Part shown: piece after piece, positions 22,132 through 31,656 of the stretch
Numbering within the stretch: position 1 is the first letter of the stretch
How the letters are laid out: every line of letters starts with the position of its first letter
Notes under the pieces: model-generated
Seen by the model: only the letters and a program-made list of their open reading frames with translations
What the model was told of the DNA's origin: nothing
Databases searched by the model: none
NCBI RefSeq assembly: GCF_001021085.1
Contig: NZ_CP004021.1
Coordinates: 53,501-117,500, forward strand
Length of the DNA: 64,000 nucleotides
Reading direction: 5' to 3'
From: Candidatus Liberibacter africanus PTSAPSY
GTDB lineage: Bacteria > Pseudomonadota > Alphaproteobacteria > Rhizobiales > Rhizobiaceae
Translations under genes and position numbers: made by a program

Positions 22132-22560
22132 CTACTTTTTACTAGAGGAAGAATTATTTGGAGGCACAGCAGAGGAAAGAGATTTTTTAGATTTAGAAGA
22201 AGATTTTGTATGAGAATTAGCATCAGAAGAATTATCAACCACTTGTTTATGATAATTAGCATCAGAAGAATTATCAACCACTTGATTCTTTGTCAAATCA
22301 ATCAAAGATTGATTCAAAGCTTCCTTATTTTTTAAAGAAAAATATCGCGATGTTATTCCCAATGCAAGAGAAGTTGCAAAGAAGAAGAAGGCAATAATTG
22401 CAGTAAAACGCCATAACGAATGCGCAGAACTGCGAACCGACGTAAAATTAGAAGAAGAAGAAGAAGAGCCAAAAGCGCTACTATCAGACGACTGGATCAA
22501 AATTACGGAAACCAAGATAAAAACCACAATCAAGTGCGCAACTATAAGAAATATCTGCAT
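22132..22560 (-). CDS. secG: Protein-export membrane protein SecG
   Basis: Small subunit of the SecYEG translocon. The 142-residue product has two membrane helices (about 3-23 and 50-72) around the characteristic ILIQSSDSSAFG segment. The cytoplasmic tail is Ser/Lys-rich. A 45-bp direct repeat in the tail encodes VVDNSSDAN twice. It lies between tpiA and pyrG on the same strand. Confidence 0.93.
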   Translation of the reverse strand: MQIFLIVAHLIVVFILVSVILIQSSDSSAFGSSSSSSNFTSVRSSAHSLWRFTAIIAFFFFATSLALGITSRYFSLKNKEALNQSLIDLTKNQVVDNSSDANYHKQVVDNSSDANSHTKSSSKSKKSLSSAVPPNNSSSSKK

Positions 22561-22604
22561 TAAAATTTTCCATTCATAAAGTTTAAAAAAAGCCCCTATG
22601 TTGT

Positions 22605-23405
22605 CTATAATGATACATTTTTAAAGAAATAATCAACGTATCCGCGCTCAAAAATTTCAATAATTTTTAAAAATGATTCATCTTGAAGACTAGCCCCACC
22701 AACTAACAACCCATCTATATTTTCAATCAATGAAAAATCTTTTACATTTGCAATGCTCACTGACCCTCCATACAAGATGCGCATCTTCTGCCCTTCTTCA
22801 GGGAAACGATCTAACAGAACACGACGCACAAAAGAATGAGTTTTATCAAGCTCGGCAATAGAAGGGAAATTACCTGTGCCGATAGCCCAAACGGGCTCAT
22901 AGGCAACAATCGGCCGAGAGGATTTAAAATCATCCGGGAAACTACAATCTAATTGCCTCTGTAAAACCTCAAAGGTCTTACCAGAACGATATTCCTCGCC
23001 TGTTTCACCGATGCATATTATTGGATCCAATCCTGCATTACAAGCAGATTTTACCTTACATTGCACAATTTTACTGCTTTCTTGATGACCTATACGCCGT
23101 TCAGAATGCCCTAAAATTACACATTGAGCACCACAATCCGCTAACATACTCGCCGAAATATCCCCTGTGTATGCACCAAATTCATTCATATGACAATCTT
23201 GTGCACCAATGATCAGAGAATATTTGTCACAAAGACGCGAAGCTGCATCCATTAGGGTTGCTGGCGGACATATAACAACATCTATATGACAACTATTTAT
23301 TTCAATTCCTTGCGCAATTTTCTCTATTTTTTCAAGAGATGCCCGCAACCCGTTCATTTTCCAATTTCCGACTACAAGTGGCCGAATGCTTTTTTTTATC
23401 ATCAT
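22605..23405 (-). CDS. tpiA: Triosephosphate isomerase
   Basis: It interconverts dihydroxyacetone phosphate and glyceraldehyde 3-phosphate. The 266-residue TIM barrel has the catalytic Lys in NWKMNG, His in ILGHSERR, Glu in AYEPVWAIGTG, and the phosphate loop YGGSVS. It starts a minus-strand run tpiA-secG-pyrG. The second Met is an equally possible start. Confidence 0.96.
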   Translation of the reverse strand: MMIKKSIRPLVVGNWKMNGLRASLEKIEKIAQGIEINSCHIDVVICPPATLMDAASRLCDKYSLIIGAQDCHMNEFGAYTGDISASMLADCGAQCVILGHSERRIGHQESSKIVQCKVKSACNAGLDPIICIGETGEEYRSGKTFEVLQRQLDCSFPDDFKSSRPIVAYEPVWAIGTGNFPSIAELDKTHSFVRRVLLDRFPEEGQKMRILYGGSVSIANVKDFSLIENIDGLLVGGASLQDESFLKIIEIFERGYVDYFFKNVSL

Positions 23406-23693
23406 ACCCTATAAAAAAACATGAACTGGTTCAGTTTCACAATACTCTCACGACTTTGCATAATAGCATATTTTAAATATTTTACTCAATTTATCGTATA
23501 AAGATATCCACTTAAAGACAGTTAAAATATAAAAGAATTTACTTGATACAATGATACCTAGTCTGTTCAAATTAATATTTTTAATAAAATCATTTTTCGT
23601 ATTGATATTTTCAGCGCTATCTTCCAATAAATTATTGCATTATTGTAAAGAACGACTAGAATGTCCGATGTATAACCTTTTATAGGGAGATCA

Positions 23694-23894
23694 ATGAAGG
23701 AAATGAATAATCATCTTTGGATAGCAGTTGATGTATTCGTAATAGTAGCTACAGTTATAACATGTTTTTTTATGAACAAACAGTTTTCTTGGTGGCTTAG
23801 AATATTTTTACCTTTTCTACTAATAATCATCATGATAGTTCACATCGCTTGTCTTATCGGATATATGAGGATTTTTGCATTTCCTCCTTTTTAG
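23694..23894 (+). CDS. Small two-helix membrane protein
   Basis: A 66-residue peptide with two hydrophobic helices (about 8-27 and 34-57). It is preceded by a good ribosome site (AGGGAGA) 6 bases before the ATG, and has clean spacing in a region otherwise without genes. No family is recognised. Confidence 0.5.
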   Translation: MKEMNNHLWIAVDVFVIVATVITCFFMNKQFSWWLRIFLPFLLIIIMIVHIACLIGYMRIFAFPPF

Positions 23895-24059
23895 TAATGT
23901 TTGAATAATTTTTTTATGCAAAGATCACGTTTTGATGAAAAGGAATAATTTCATTTTAAGAGCGTCATAATGTGCGGTGGTATGAAGTGTGTCTTCTTTT
24001 TAGTTCGCAAAAAAATTAATGAGAAGTGTTGTAAGATAATTAAGGAGATTGTCATAAAA

Positions 24060-24536
24060 ATGCGAACTCATATCCTTTTTACTTTATTACCGATTTTTTC
24101 CTTTATATCTGTAGCTTCTTGTAGTTCTATAAAAAGAATCGGTGTTGATAATAGTCTAACAGAGCAAGTAATGAATATAGAAGGCTATTGGGAAGATGAT
24201 AACGGAATTATCTCTTTATTTCAAAAAGATGGAACATTCAAAACCATCTCTACAGATGGATCTAATAGTGTTCTAGCAATCGGTTCCTATCGCATTAAAT
24301 CTGCTCAAGAAATCGAGATGAAATTTACATCTTTAATCCGCAATACTTCAGAAAATATTCAATGTAACTTGTTAGATCCAGATAAAATCAACTGTATCTC
24401 AAAAAATCAGACACAGTTCTATCTACGACGCACACATCTAACAGAAGCACCCACCTCTAAACCACAGGGAGATATCCCTGCTACTCCTAGTGAACCCACC
24501 CCACCTACTTCACCATCAGTCATTGTTTATAAATAA
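24060..24536 (+). CDS. omp10: Omp10-like outer-membrane lipoprotein
   Basis: The 158-residue product resembles Brucella Omp10. The alignable core runs IEGYWEDDNGIISLFQKDG to the CNLLDPDKINCIS segment and LRRT. The signal peptide ends at lipobox VAS-Cys21. I chose the ATG at 24060, preceded by AAGGAGA, over an upstream in-frame ATG at 23970 that would bury the signal peptide. The C-terminal tail is Pro/Thr-rich. It lies upstream of hemH. The outer-membrane location is inferred from the Brucella relative; the function is unknown. Confidence 0.75.
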   Translation: MRTHILFTLLPIFSFISVASCSSIKRIGVDNSLTEQVMNIEGYWEDDNGIISLFQKDGTFKTISTDGSNSVLAIGSYRIKSAQEIEMKFTSLIRNTSENIQCNLLDPDKINCISKNQTQFYLRRTHLTEAPTSKPQGDIPATPSEPTPPTSPSVIVYK

Positions 24537-24683
24537 ATAGGAATAGTATAGAGTTTTATTTTAACATATAATCAGCACAATATTTTTTATGACGATATTT
24601 TATACGTCGTGTAACATTGACAAGATAAAGTGCTAACTTATACGTTATCGATAAAAATAACTATGTATCAAGAAACGTAAACA

Positions 24684-25715
24684 ATGAAAATATCATCCTC
24701 TGCCCCACAAAATCATCCTAAAATTAAATTTGGTAAAATTGGTATTTTGATAGTCAACCTTGGAACGCCGGATGGTTATGATTTCTTTTCCCTTCGTCGT
24801 TATTTGAGGGAATTTCTCCTTGATAAGCGTGTTATAGAAATATCATCTTGGATATGGCGGCCAATTCTCTTTGGATACATCCTCAATTTTCGTCCTCACA
24901 AAATAAGACATGGCTATGCTAAAATTTGGAATACTTCAAAAGACGAGAGTATACTTCGAACTCATACGCGTGATCAAGCCAATGACCTAGCCAAAAGATT
25001 AAAAAACATCCCTCATGTAATTGTTGATTGGGCTATGCGATACGGCAAACCATCAATCAACGAAACCATCAATCGGCTCAAAAAAGAAGGCTGTGATCGT
25101 CTCCTTATATTCCCTTTATACCCACAATATTCGGCAGCTACAACAGCAACTGTACAAGATAAAGTTTTCCAAAAACTAATGAAAATGCGTTGGATGCCTG
25201 CTTTAAGAACAACCCCCCCTTATTATGACGATCAAAGTTATATTAGTGCACTAGCCAATTCCGTAAGTGAACATTTTGAATCTCTCAAGTGGGATCCTGA
25301 AATGCTTCTGGTTTCATTTCATCAAATGCCCGTTTCGTATCTTGTAAAAGGAGATCCATATGGTTGTCACTGCTATAAAACCGCACGCCTTCTTAAAGAG
25401 GCTTTAGGTTGGCCAGACGATCGTTTTAAAATATGTTTCCAGTCACGTTTTGGAAAAGTTAAATGCCTAGAACCTTATACGGATAAAACAGTTGAAGAAC
25501 TAGCACGTAATGGAGTGAAGCGCATGGCGGTTATCACTCCTGGATTTTCTTCAGATTGCCTTGAAACAAGTTATGAAATTGCACATGAAGCAGAAGAAAT
25601 CTTTATCAACTGTGGTGGAGAGCAATTTACGCAGGTTCCCTGCCTTAATAGCAGCAATTTAGGTATGGATCTTTTAGAAAAAATAACACGCCGCGAATTA
25701 ATGGGTTGGATTTGA
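24684..25715 (+). CDS. hemH: Ferrochelatase
   Basis: It inserts ferrous iron into protoporphyrin IX, the last step of heme synthesis. The 343-residue product has the N-terminal ILIVNLGTPDG, the active-site His in SFHQMPVSY (most relatives have SFHGMP), and the catalytic glutamate block SSDCLETSYEI. The length is typical. The immediately downstream DNA (25716-26018) has no gene. Confidence 0.95.
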   Translation: MKISSSAPQNHPKIKFGKIGILIVNLGTPDGYDFFSLRRYLREFLLDKRVIEISSWIWRPILFGYILNFRPHKIRHGYAKIWNTSKDESILRTHTRDQANDLAKRLKNIPHVIVDWAMRYGKPSINETINRLKKEGCDRLLIFPLYPQYSAATTATVQDKVFQKLMKMRWMPALRTTPPYYDDQSYISALANSVSEHFESLKWDPEMLLVSFHQMPVSYLVKGDPYGCHCYKTARLLKEALGWPDDRFKICFQSRFGKVKCLEPYTDKTVEELARNGVKRMAVITPGFSSDCLETSYEIAHEAEEIFINCGGEQFTQVPCLNSSNLGMDLLEKITRRELMGWI

Positions 25716-26018
25716 TAGTCATCTGCAGATCATTTATTTTATAACAATTATCCCATCCCTAATCTAATGCAAATACAGAAATAGATCTTATTTGTTTTTC
25801 ATAACCAGGCATAATTACAAAAATATGTCCTACAGGAATCGAAGAACGAATTACTTAACTGGTCAATCTTCCGGAAAAGATTCAAACAGATCCGTCCCTG
25901 CAGATCATCTTGTTTATTATAAAATAGGAATTTCATGCGAATGAACATAATCCTTTTATGACCGTGAATATCAGGAACCTCTTTAATATTCTTTTTTATT
26001 CAATGTATTTTCAAAAAC
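25716..26018. other. Intergenic region after hemH
   Basis: About 300 bp. A pair of short direct repeats beginning CTGCAGATCAT occurs near 25732 and 25909. A minus-strand stretch reads VIRSSIPVGHIFVIMPGYEK and then stops, so this may be old gene debris. No intact gene. Confidence 0.35.
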
Positions 26019-26048
26019 ATTGCAATACGTATTGAAACGTATTGCAAT
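26019..26048. promoter_or_regulatory. Perfect 11-bp inverted repeat upstream of the primase-helicase
   Basis: Arms ATTGCAATACG (26019-26029) and CGTATTGCAAT (26038-26048) flank 8 bases. It lies at the left edge of the mobile segment, ~120 bp before the primase-helicase start. It could be an operator for an element-encoded regulator or an element boundary. Confidence 0.5.
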
Positions 26049-26084
26049 AATCCTACTTTATTAGTGAGAACATTAGATTCTTGT

Positions 26085-26151
26085 ATTGTTATAGTATTAT
26101 CCTTTGTAAGTATAACTTTTATTGTTATAGTATTATCCTTTGTAAGTATAA
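26085..26151. repeat. 31-bp direct repeat, 36-bp period, before the primase-helicase
   Basis: Two near-identical 31-bp copies (26085-26115, 26121-26151) end 14 bp before the ATG at 26166. They may duplicate a promoter or operator. The longest upstream frame (GTG 26064) runs through the repeats and is not preferred as the start. Confidence 0.7.
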
Positions 26152-26165
26152 AAAGAGGTTTTGGG

Positions 26166-28255
26166 ATGAACAAGCTTGATTTCAGTGATGTCATCATCGG
26201 GGAAAATCCTGTATTCACCAGAGAAGATGCTGAAATACTCTTGTTTTATCATCTTTATCCAGTTGTGCAGTATTTGTTGCCTAACGGGACAAGGGAAAAT
26301 GGCAAATACAAAACCTCTGATCTTCAAGGCGGTAAAGGCAATAGCTTAAATGTTGAGTTAGACGGTGATAATCGTGGTCTTTGGCATGATTTTGCTACAG
26401 GTGATAAAGGAGATATTTTTGATCTTTGGGCAATCAGTAAAGGCTTGGATGTTAAAACAGATTTCCCCAAAGTTTTACAATCAATTGCTCAATGGTTTGG
26501 GAAAGATTTTAAAGTAAATCATAACAATGTTATTCATCGCAAAGAATGGATTTACACAGATGCTCAAGGCAATCCCATTGTTAGGATATCACGCCGAGAC
26601 ATCGATGGTAAAAAAACATATCTTCCTTTTGATTTTACGACACAGAATACGGGTATGCCCTCAACTAATCGTCCTTTGTACAATCAAGTTGAATTGTTAA
26701 AATCCAAAAAGATTTTTGTCGTTGAAGGGGAAAAATGCGCTGAGGCTTTGATCAAAAGTGGATTTATGGCAACAACAGCAATGCAAGGAGCTAACACTGA
26801 TCCTGCGAAAACCGATTGGACACCATTACGAGACAAACAAATCTGTATTTGGCCAGACAATGATGAAGTAGGTTTTAAATACGCTGAAAAACTAAACAAT
26901 TTTCTTATAGATTCACAGATACCGAAGTCTGTTGCATTGCTCAATATCCCAAAAGACAAACCTCCTAAATGGGATGCCTATGATGCGATTGTTGAAGGTG
27001 TTGATATACTGGAATTCCTTCGCACTTGCCCGAAAGAAAAGAAAGATTGCAAGTCTGTTATTTTGGGTTTACCCTTCGAAGATATTAAGAATGATAAAAC
27101 ACCTAAACCACTCGATATTATTTCCTCAGGTTTTTTGGTTCAAGGGGGTCTTGCTGTTTTGGCTGGAGCACCTAAAGTCGGGAAAAGCCATTTTTTATTT
27201 TCTCTATTATCTCATTTCGCAGCAGGAATTCCTTTTTTAGGTTTGAAGCCTGCTCATCCCTTAAAGGTCTGTTACATACAAGCAGAAAACGACTTTTTTA
27301 ATATACGTGATCGATCGCAACAAATAGCTAATAACCTCACACGCGAGCAACTAGCCCTTGTTGATAAAAATCTTGTTGTAACTCCTCATCGTATGGAGAA
27401 GAGGTTTAACGAACAGGTCGTTAATGAGTTTGCTCATAATGCAAACAAATTTCAAAAAGGACAAACAGATCTCATTGCTGTTGACCCTTTGTATTTTGTA
27501 TTTGATGCTGGAGATAAAAAAGGTGGAGAAAATGACAACGATGCCATGTATTTCTTTCTCACAGAGCGAATTAAAGTTCTATTGAACAAAATTAATCCAA
27601 AAGCAGGTCTAATTCTTGTCCATCATACTAAAAAGATGCGTAAAAAAAACGTTGAAGAAAACCCTTTTGATGCACTTGCTGGGGCAAGTGGTCTAAGACG
27701 CTATTATAGTTCAGCAATGGTTTTGTTCAGGCCAGATGAAAATGTCAATGACATAGAAATTTTTTTGAGTCTAGAGATGGTGAAAGAATACCGAAGAAAA
27801 ATGCTTATATAGATGTTAAAACAGGAGAATGGAAGGAAACCCCATCTACCAGTATACGATTGACGAATCAAGCTTATAGGCAAAATGCAGAACGAGATCG
27901 CAAACAAAATGTTATCTTGGAGATCATTCGATCGGAAGCCTTAAAAGGAAAGGTTTATAGCGCTCGCCAATTTAGAGAAGTCTTCGAAGGTGAAGCAGGA
28001 CTGGGTAGTGAATCTTCTATTCAAAGAATATTAAAAGTCTTGATGACCCAAGGACGCATCAAGATATTTAAAAATATCAAAGACTATAGCCTCCCTACTC
28101 GTCGCAGTTTTAAGGGATTCATGTGTGTCAAGGACATGAACTTACTAATTGATAATGATAAATTAGTGCGAGTTACCCCAACAGATTATAAATGTAAACA
28201 AACAGGGAAAATTCTACCAGTAGAAAACTCTGATGTTTGGGTAGAACATGATTAA
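26166..28255 (+). pseudogene. Phage-type primase-helicase, single-base frameshift
   Basis: The N-terminal part has a primase-like region (LWHDFATGDKGDIFDLW) and a Toprim-like segment (IFVVEGEKCAEAL, IWPDNDEVGFKYAEKL). A RecA-like ATPase follows with Walker A LAGAPKVGKSHF, Walker B-like DLIAVDPLYF and a sensor segment LILVHHTKK. The frame breaks near 27760. One T missing from a T7 run (27760-27766) explains it, and codons resume as DGERIPKKNAYIDVKTGEW to 28255. The restored protein would be ~696 residues. Such bifunctional proteins initiate replication in satellite phages and plasmid-like elements. The first frame ends after all ATPase motifs, so a shortened protein might still be made. Confidence 0.75.
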
Positions 28256-28290
28256 GCACTAATAAAAATGATAAGGAAAGGAAAAAAACT

Positions 28291-28440
28291 ATGATTCTAA
28301 GTAAATATGATTTAAATAAAATAGCAGATGTTTCCATTAAAAAAAATGTGATGATTGAAATCTCTAAAGATGGGCAATGCATTCGAATATACCCAGAATT
28401 CGACTCAAATAAAAATGAAGAACCGGACTATATCCTTTAA
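28291..28440 (+). CDS. Small ORF between primase-helicase and integrase
   Basis: A 49-residue peptide (starts MILSKYDLNKIADVSIKKN, acidic C-terminus) with a strong AAGGAAAGG ribosome site. Its stop codon touches the integrase start. The position is that of an excisionase or small regulator in an integrase operon, but no helix-turn-helix is evident. Function unknown. Confidence 0.5.
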   Translation: MILSKYDLNKIADVSIKKNVMIEISKDGQCIRIYPEFDSNKNEEPDYIL

Positions 28441-29462
28441 ATGATAAAACGTAGATATCCATATTTATCCCATGAAACTACAAGGCATGGGAAAAAAGTA
28501 TGGTATTTCAAAAAAGATGGTAAACGTATAAGGTTACCTAATGTTTACGGCACAAGAGAATTTACGGAAGCGTATGCTGATGCTCTTGCAGGACGGATTA
28601 GGCCTAAAGGGAATCATGGAAGTGAAAAAACTCTTAAGTAGCTCATTGAACAATATAGATTAAGCGGTCATTTCCTATCTTTATGTCATAGAACTAGAAA
28701 CGCAAGGGATAGTATTTTTTATCATATTATCAAGAACTCAGGTGATATTCCTTTTGCTCATATAACTCGAAGACATATACAAAGTGCTGTAGATCGCAGA
28801 TCAAATAAGCCATCAGTGGCTATATCATTCTTAAAAGCCATATCTCCCATGTTTAAATGGGCAGAGACATGCGAGTTGATCAAAAAGAATCCCGTAATCG
28901 GAGTGCAACGCCCTTCTATGCAAACAAAAGGATCGCATACGTGGACAATAGAACAAGTAGAAGTTTATCGCAAACATCATCCCATTGATACCATGGCGAG
29001 GCTGGCTTTAGAGCTTATGTTGTTTCTGGGCTTAAGGCGATCCGATGTCATAAGAATAGGCAAAGAGCATGTTAAAGATAATGTTTTATCAATTCGTACA
29101 CAGAAAACAGGAAAGATGGTTCATGTTCCTATTTTCGAATCTTTACAAAAATGTCTGGATGCGGTCGGCAAGGACCACAATACTTTTTTAACAACTACCC
29201 TTGGTAAAAAATTATCCTCTTCATGTTCTTTCGGTCACTGGTTTAGAGGTAGATGTAAAGAACCAGGATTACCTGATGAATGCAGAGCTCATGGGCTACG
29301 AAAAACAGTAGCAACACTGGCCGCAATGCAGGAGCTAGTCCTCACGAACTCATGGCTATGTATGGATGGTCGAAGGCCGATATGGCTGAGTTATATACAA
29401 GAGAAGTTAACATAAAGAAACTAGCCTACAAGACCGCTAAAATGATCGCGGATTCCGTATAA
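28441..29462 (+). pseudogene. int: Tyrosine integrase, stop codon plus frameshift
   Basis: A phage-type tyrosine recombinase of ~340 residues when repaired. The N-terminal arm domain ends at an in-frame TAG (28639-28641). The core-binding domain continues in the same frame. The catalytic domain has the first Arg in LFLGLRRSDVIRI and the HxxR box HGLRKT. Near 29324 one base is missing; the downstream frame reads NAGASPHELMAMYGWSKADMAELYTRE, which contains the nucleophile Tyr. Both lesions make it inactive as read. It ends the decayed element that starts near 26.0 kb. Confidence 0.85.
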
Positions 29463-29709
29463 AAAGTAAGACAAAAAGTTTTCTAAGCTATTGATTCTTC
29501 ATGATTATGATTTGATCTTATTTTTACATAAGCTATTGATTTTACTATAGTTTATTAGTCTTGTTTGTGAAAACGATAATAATAACATTTATGCCGAAAA
29601 ATTTAGAATATAATTCTAGTTCATTTCTTTGCTTGCAAAAATCAGTTGACATATTTCATATGTCTGAATCTTCAAAAGAAGATACAATATATTTTTATCG
29701 TTTTTACAT
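29463..29709. other. AT-rich segment between integrase and DnaA-box array
   Basis: About 245 bp, AT-rich, with two copies of TAAGCTATTGATT near 29487 and 29529. It could serve as an unwinding element next to the DnaA boxes, or hold an attachment site. Neither can be decided by eye. Confidence 0.35.
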
Positions 29710-30427
29710 GAGATATTCTGGAAACAATATTGCAATGTTATCCACAAACTATCCGCAAGTTATTCACAGATTATCCACAGATTATCCGGGAGTTATTCAC
29801 AAATTATCCACATCTTAAATCAACGAGAAAACACCCGATCAACTATGACAATAGTTTCTCATATCCCAGAACACCATCAACTGATACTTGAGATATTCTG
29901 GAAACAATATTGCAATGTTATCTACAAACTATCCGCAAGTTATTCACAGATTATCCACAGATTATCCGGGAGTTATTCACAAATTATCCACATCTTAAAT
30001 CAACGAGAAAACACCCGATCAACTATGACAATAGTTTCTCATATCCAAGAATACCCTCAACTGATTCTTGAGATATTATGGAAACAATATTGCAATGTTA
30101 TCTACAAATTATCCGCAAGTTATTCACAGATTATCCACAGATTATCCGGGAGTTATTCACAAATTATCCACATCTTAAATAAACGAGAAAACACCCGATC
30201 AACTATGACAATAGTTTCTCATATCCCAGAATACCCTCAACTGATTCTTGAGATATTATGGAAACAATATTGCAATGTTTCCACAAACTATCCGCAAGTT
30301 ATTCACAGATTATCCACAGATTATCCGGGAGTTATTCACAAATTATCCACATCTTAAATCAACGAGAAAACACCCGATCAACTATGACAATAGTTTCTCA
30401 TATTCCAGAATACTATCAACTGATTCT
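29710..30427. repeat. Four 180-bp tandem units abutting the RgpF-like gene
   Basis: Units begin at 29710, 29890, 30070 and 30250. The last is one base short in its box block. Each unit is a DnaA-box block of ~75 bp followed by a copy of the 3' end of the adjacent minus-strand gene and its downstream spacer. The fourth unit contains the real gene end (stop at 30382). Units differ by only a few bases, so amplification looks recent. Confidence 0.95.
29738..30351 (+). other. Phased DnaA-box array (candidate origin or titration locus)
   Basis: Each of the four units holds seven 9-mers in the same orientation at an exact 11-bp pitch. In unit 1 the perfect TTATNCACA matches start at 29738, 29760, 29771, 29793 and 29804. 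Degenerate copies fill the slots at 29749 and 29782. The corresponding perfect matches in the other units start at 29940, 29951, 29973, 29984; 30120, 30131, 30153, 30164; and 30299, 30310, 30332, 30343. That is 17 perfect boxes in ~615 bp; in unit 4 a one-base deletion removes the first. DnaA is known to bind TTATNCACA. One box per helical turn would favour a DnaA filament on one face. No CtrA-type TTAA-N7-TTAA site was seen in the unit. Confidence 0.85.
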
Positions 30428-31656
30428 ACAGAAAATCCCGTACTCCGCACAGAAAAAGGGAAAAAACGTTCAACAGCATGTTCAAGCGCCCCATCTTTAA
30501 GATTGCACTCTTCTTCAAATTCTCCTGTAAGACGCAGATTTTTAAAGGGCTCTAAACACTCTGGCCTGACCCAAAACATCGTTCCATTAAAGAAATCCAA
30601 ATCCATGTTCTCAGTAAAAAAACCCGCTCTTCTAACAAGATTTATAACTCTCTGATATACCATGCTTCTTTTTGTCAAAATAGAATATTTCTTATATCGT
30701 CTATATCTTCCAGAACCAATCATACCAATGCTAGGATTTTGTTCAAATTTATTGATAATTCGCATAGCAATATCAGAAAATCCTAAAAGATCAAAAAACA
30801 ACCAGCGTCTCCAAATAATTCCTTCGATAGGATGATAACCATCTCTTGCCGATTTTTTGCCATGAATCTTACAAATATAGTCATAACCATCCAAAACCCC
30901 TTTTTCTAATAAATGTAAAAAAGGAAGAACATCTCTCCCTTTGTTTTCCATGACATAGATTTTGGCTAAAGGAAAATATTTTAAAACATCTCGTTCAAAA
31001 TCCTTGTTGTTTTTAACTACGGTAATAAATAAAGTAAAATCGAAATTTATTTTTAGTAAAATAGAAGCAATTTCAGTCCACGTATCTTGATAATAACAAT
31101 GTACAACTATTGCTATTTTGGACTTGATTTTAACCTTATGTTTATCTGGTAGAGATGGTAAATGATTCCATCCCTCAAATAATTCTTTCACATATAAGAA
31201 TTTGTGACCATCAAACGGCATACCTCTCTTAGCCATAAAACGATTAAGTCGCAAAAAAGCCTTTGTATCCTTTTTAGAACCATAAAAAAATATCCGAAAA
31301 TGAGGAAAAGATAACCGACTATATTTTGAAAAAATAAAAAAAGACTTCAACCAAAAAATAAATGAGTCGAATACTTTTAATTCTTCAAGAATAACATCTT
31401 TACTGGTAATATTTTGTTTTGCAGATAAATCCCATAATATATAGTAACCAGAAGTATTCGCTGGTATATAAAAGTAATTCACATTACCTTTCTCTTCCAC
31501 ATCAAGACGACACAGCAGATTTTCCGTTTTTTCAAGTTTTCTTTTTAAGAGAAATGCCCTTCGTCTTATCAACAAATCAAACCTCTCATTTTGACCATAC
31601 ACATATTTTACTCTATTAACGAATGCCCATAAATTTATGAGTTTGTATGCTGACAC
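30382..31656 (-). CDS. RgpF-like rhamnan/glycan synthesis protein
   Basis: A 424-residue protein of the rhamnan synthesis F family, linked to polysaccharide or LPS assembly. Recognisable blocks are IAIVVHCYYQDTWTEI, the VMENKGRDVLPFLHLL segment, YDYICKIHGKKS, and NPSIGMIGSG. No membrane helix or signal peptide is evident, so it is probably cytoplasmic or membrane-associated. Its annotated start overlaps the end of queE by 41 bp, and a downstream start is possible. Its 3' end has been copied three more times into the adjacent 180-bp array. Confidence 0.7.
   Translation of the reverse strand: MSAYKLINLWAFVNRVKYVYGQNERFDLLIRRRAFLLKRKLEKTENLLCRLDVEEKGNVNYFYIPANTSGYYILWDLSAKQNITSKDVILEELKVFDSFIFWLKSFFIFSKYSRLSFPHFRIFFYGSKKDTKAFLRLNRFMAKRGMPFDGHKFLYVKELFEGWNHLPSLPDKHKVKIKSKIAIVVHCYYQDTWTEIASILLKINFDFTLFITVVKNNKDFERDVLKYFPLAKIYVMENKGRDVLPFLHLLEKGVLDGYDYICKIHGKKSARDGYHPIEGIIWRRWLFFDLLGFSDIAMRIINKFEQNPSIGMIGSGRYRRYKKYSILTKRSMVYQRVINLVRRAGFFTENMDLDFFNGTMFWVRPECLEPFKNLRLTGEFEEECNLKDGALEHAVERFFPFSVRSTGFSVESVDSILEYEKLLS

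Noticed and set aside
29845..30357. 170-codon plus-strand ORF across the array
   Set aside because: It exists only because the 180-bp unit is a multiple of three with no stop in one frame; the content is DnaA boxes and a reversed gene end, so it is not a protein gene.
29710..30427. CRISPR array
   Set aside because: The unit is 180 bp, has no variable spacers, contains gene-end copies, and no cas gene is nearby.
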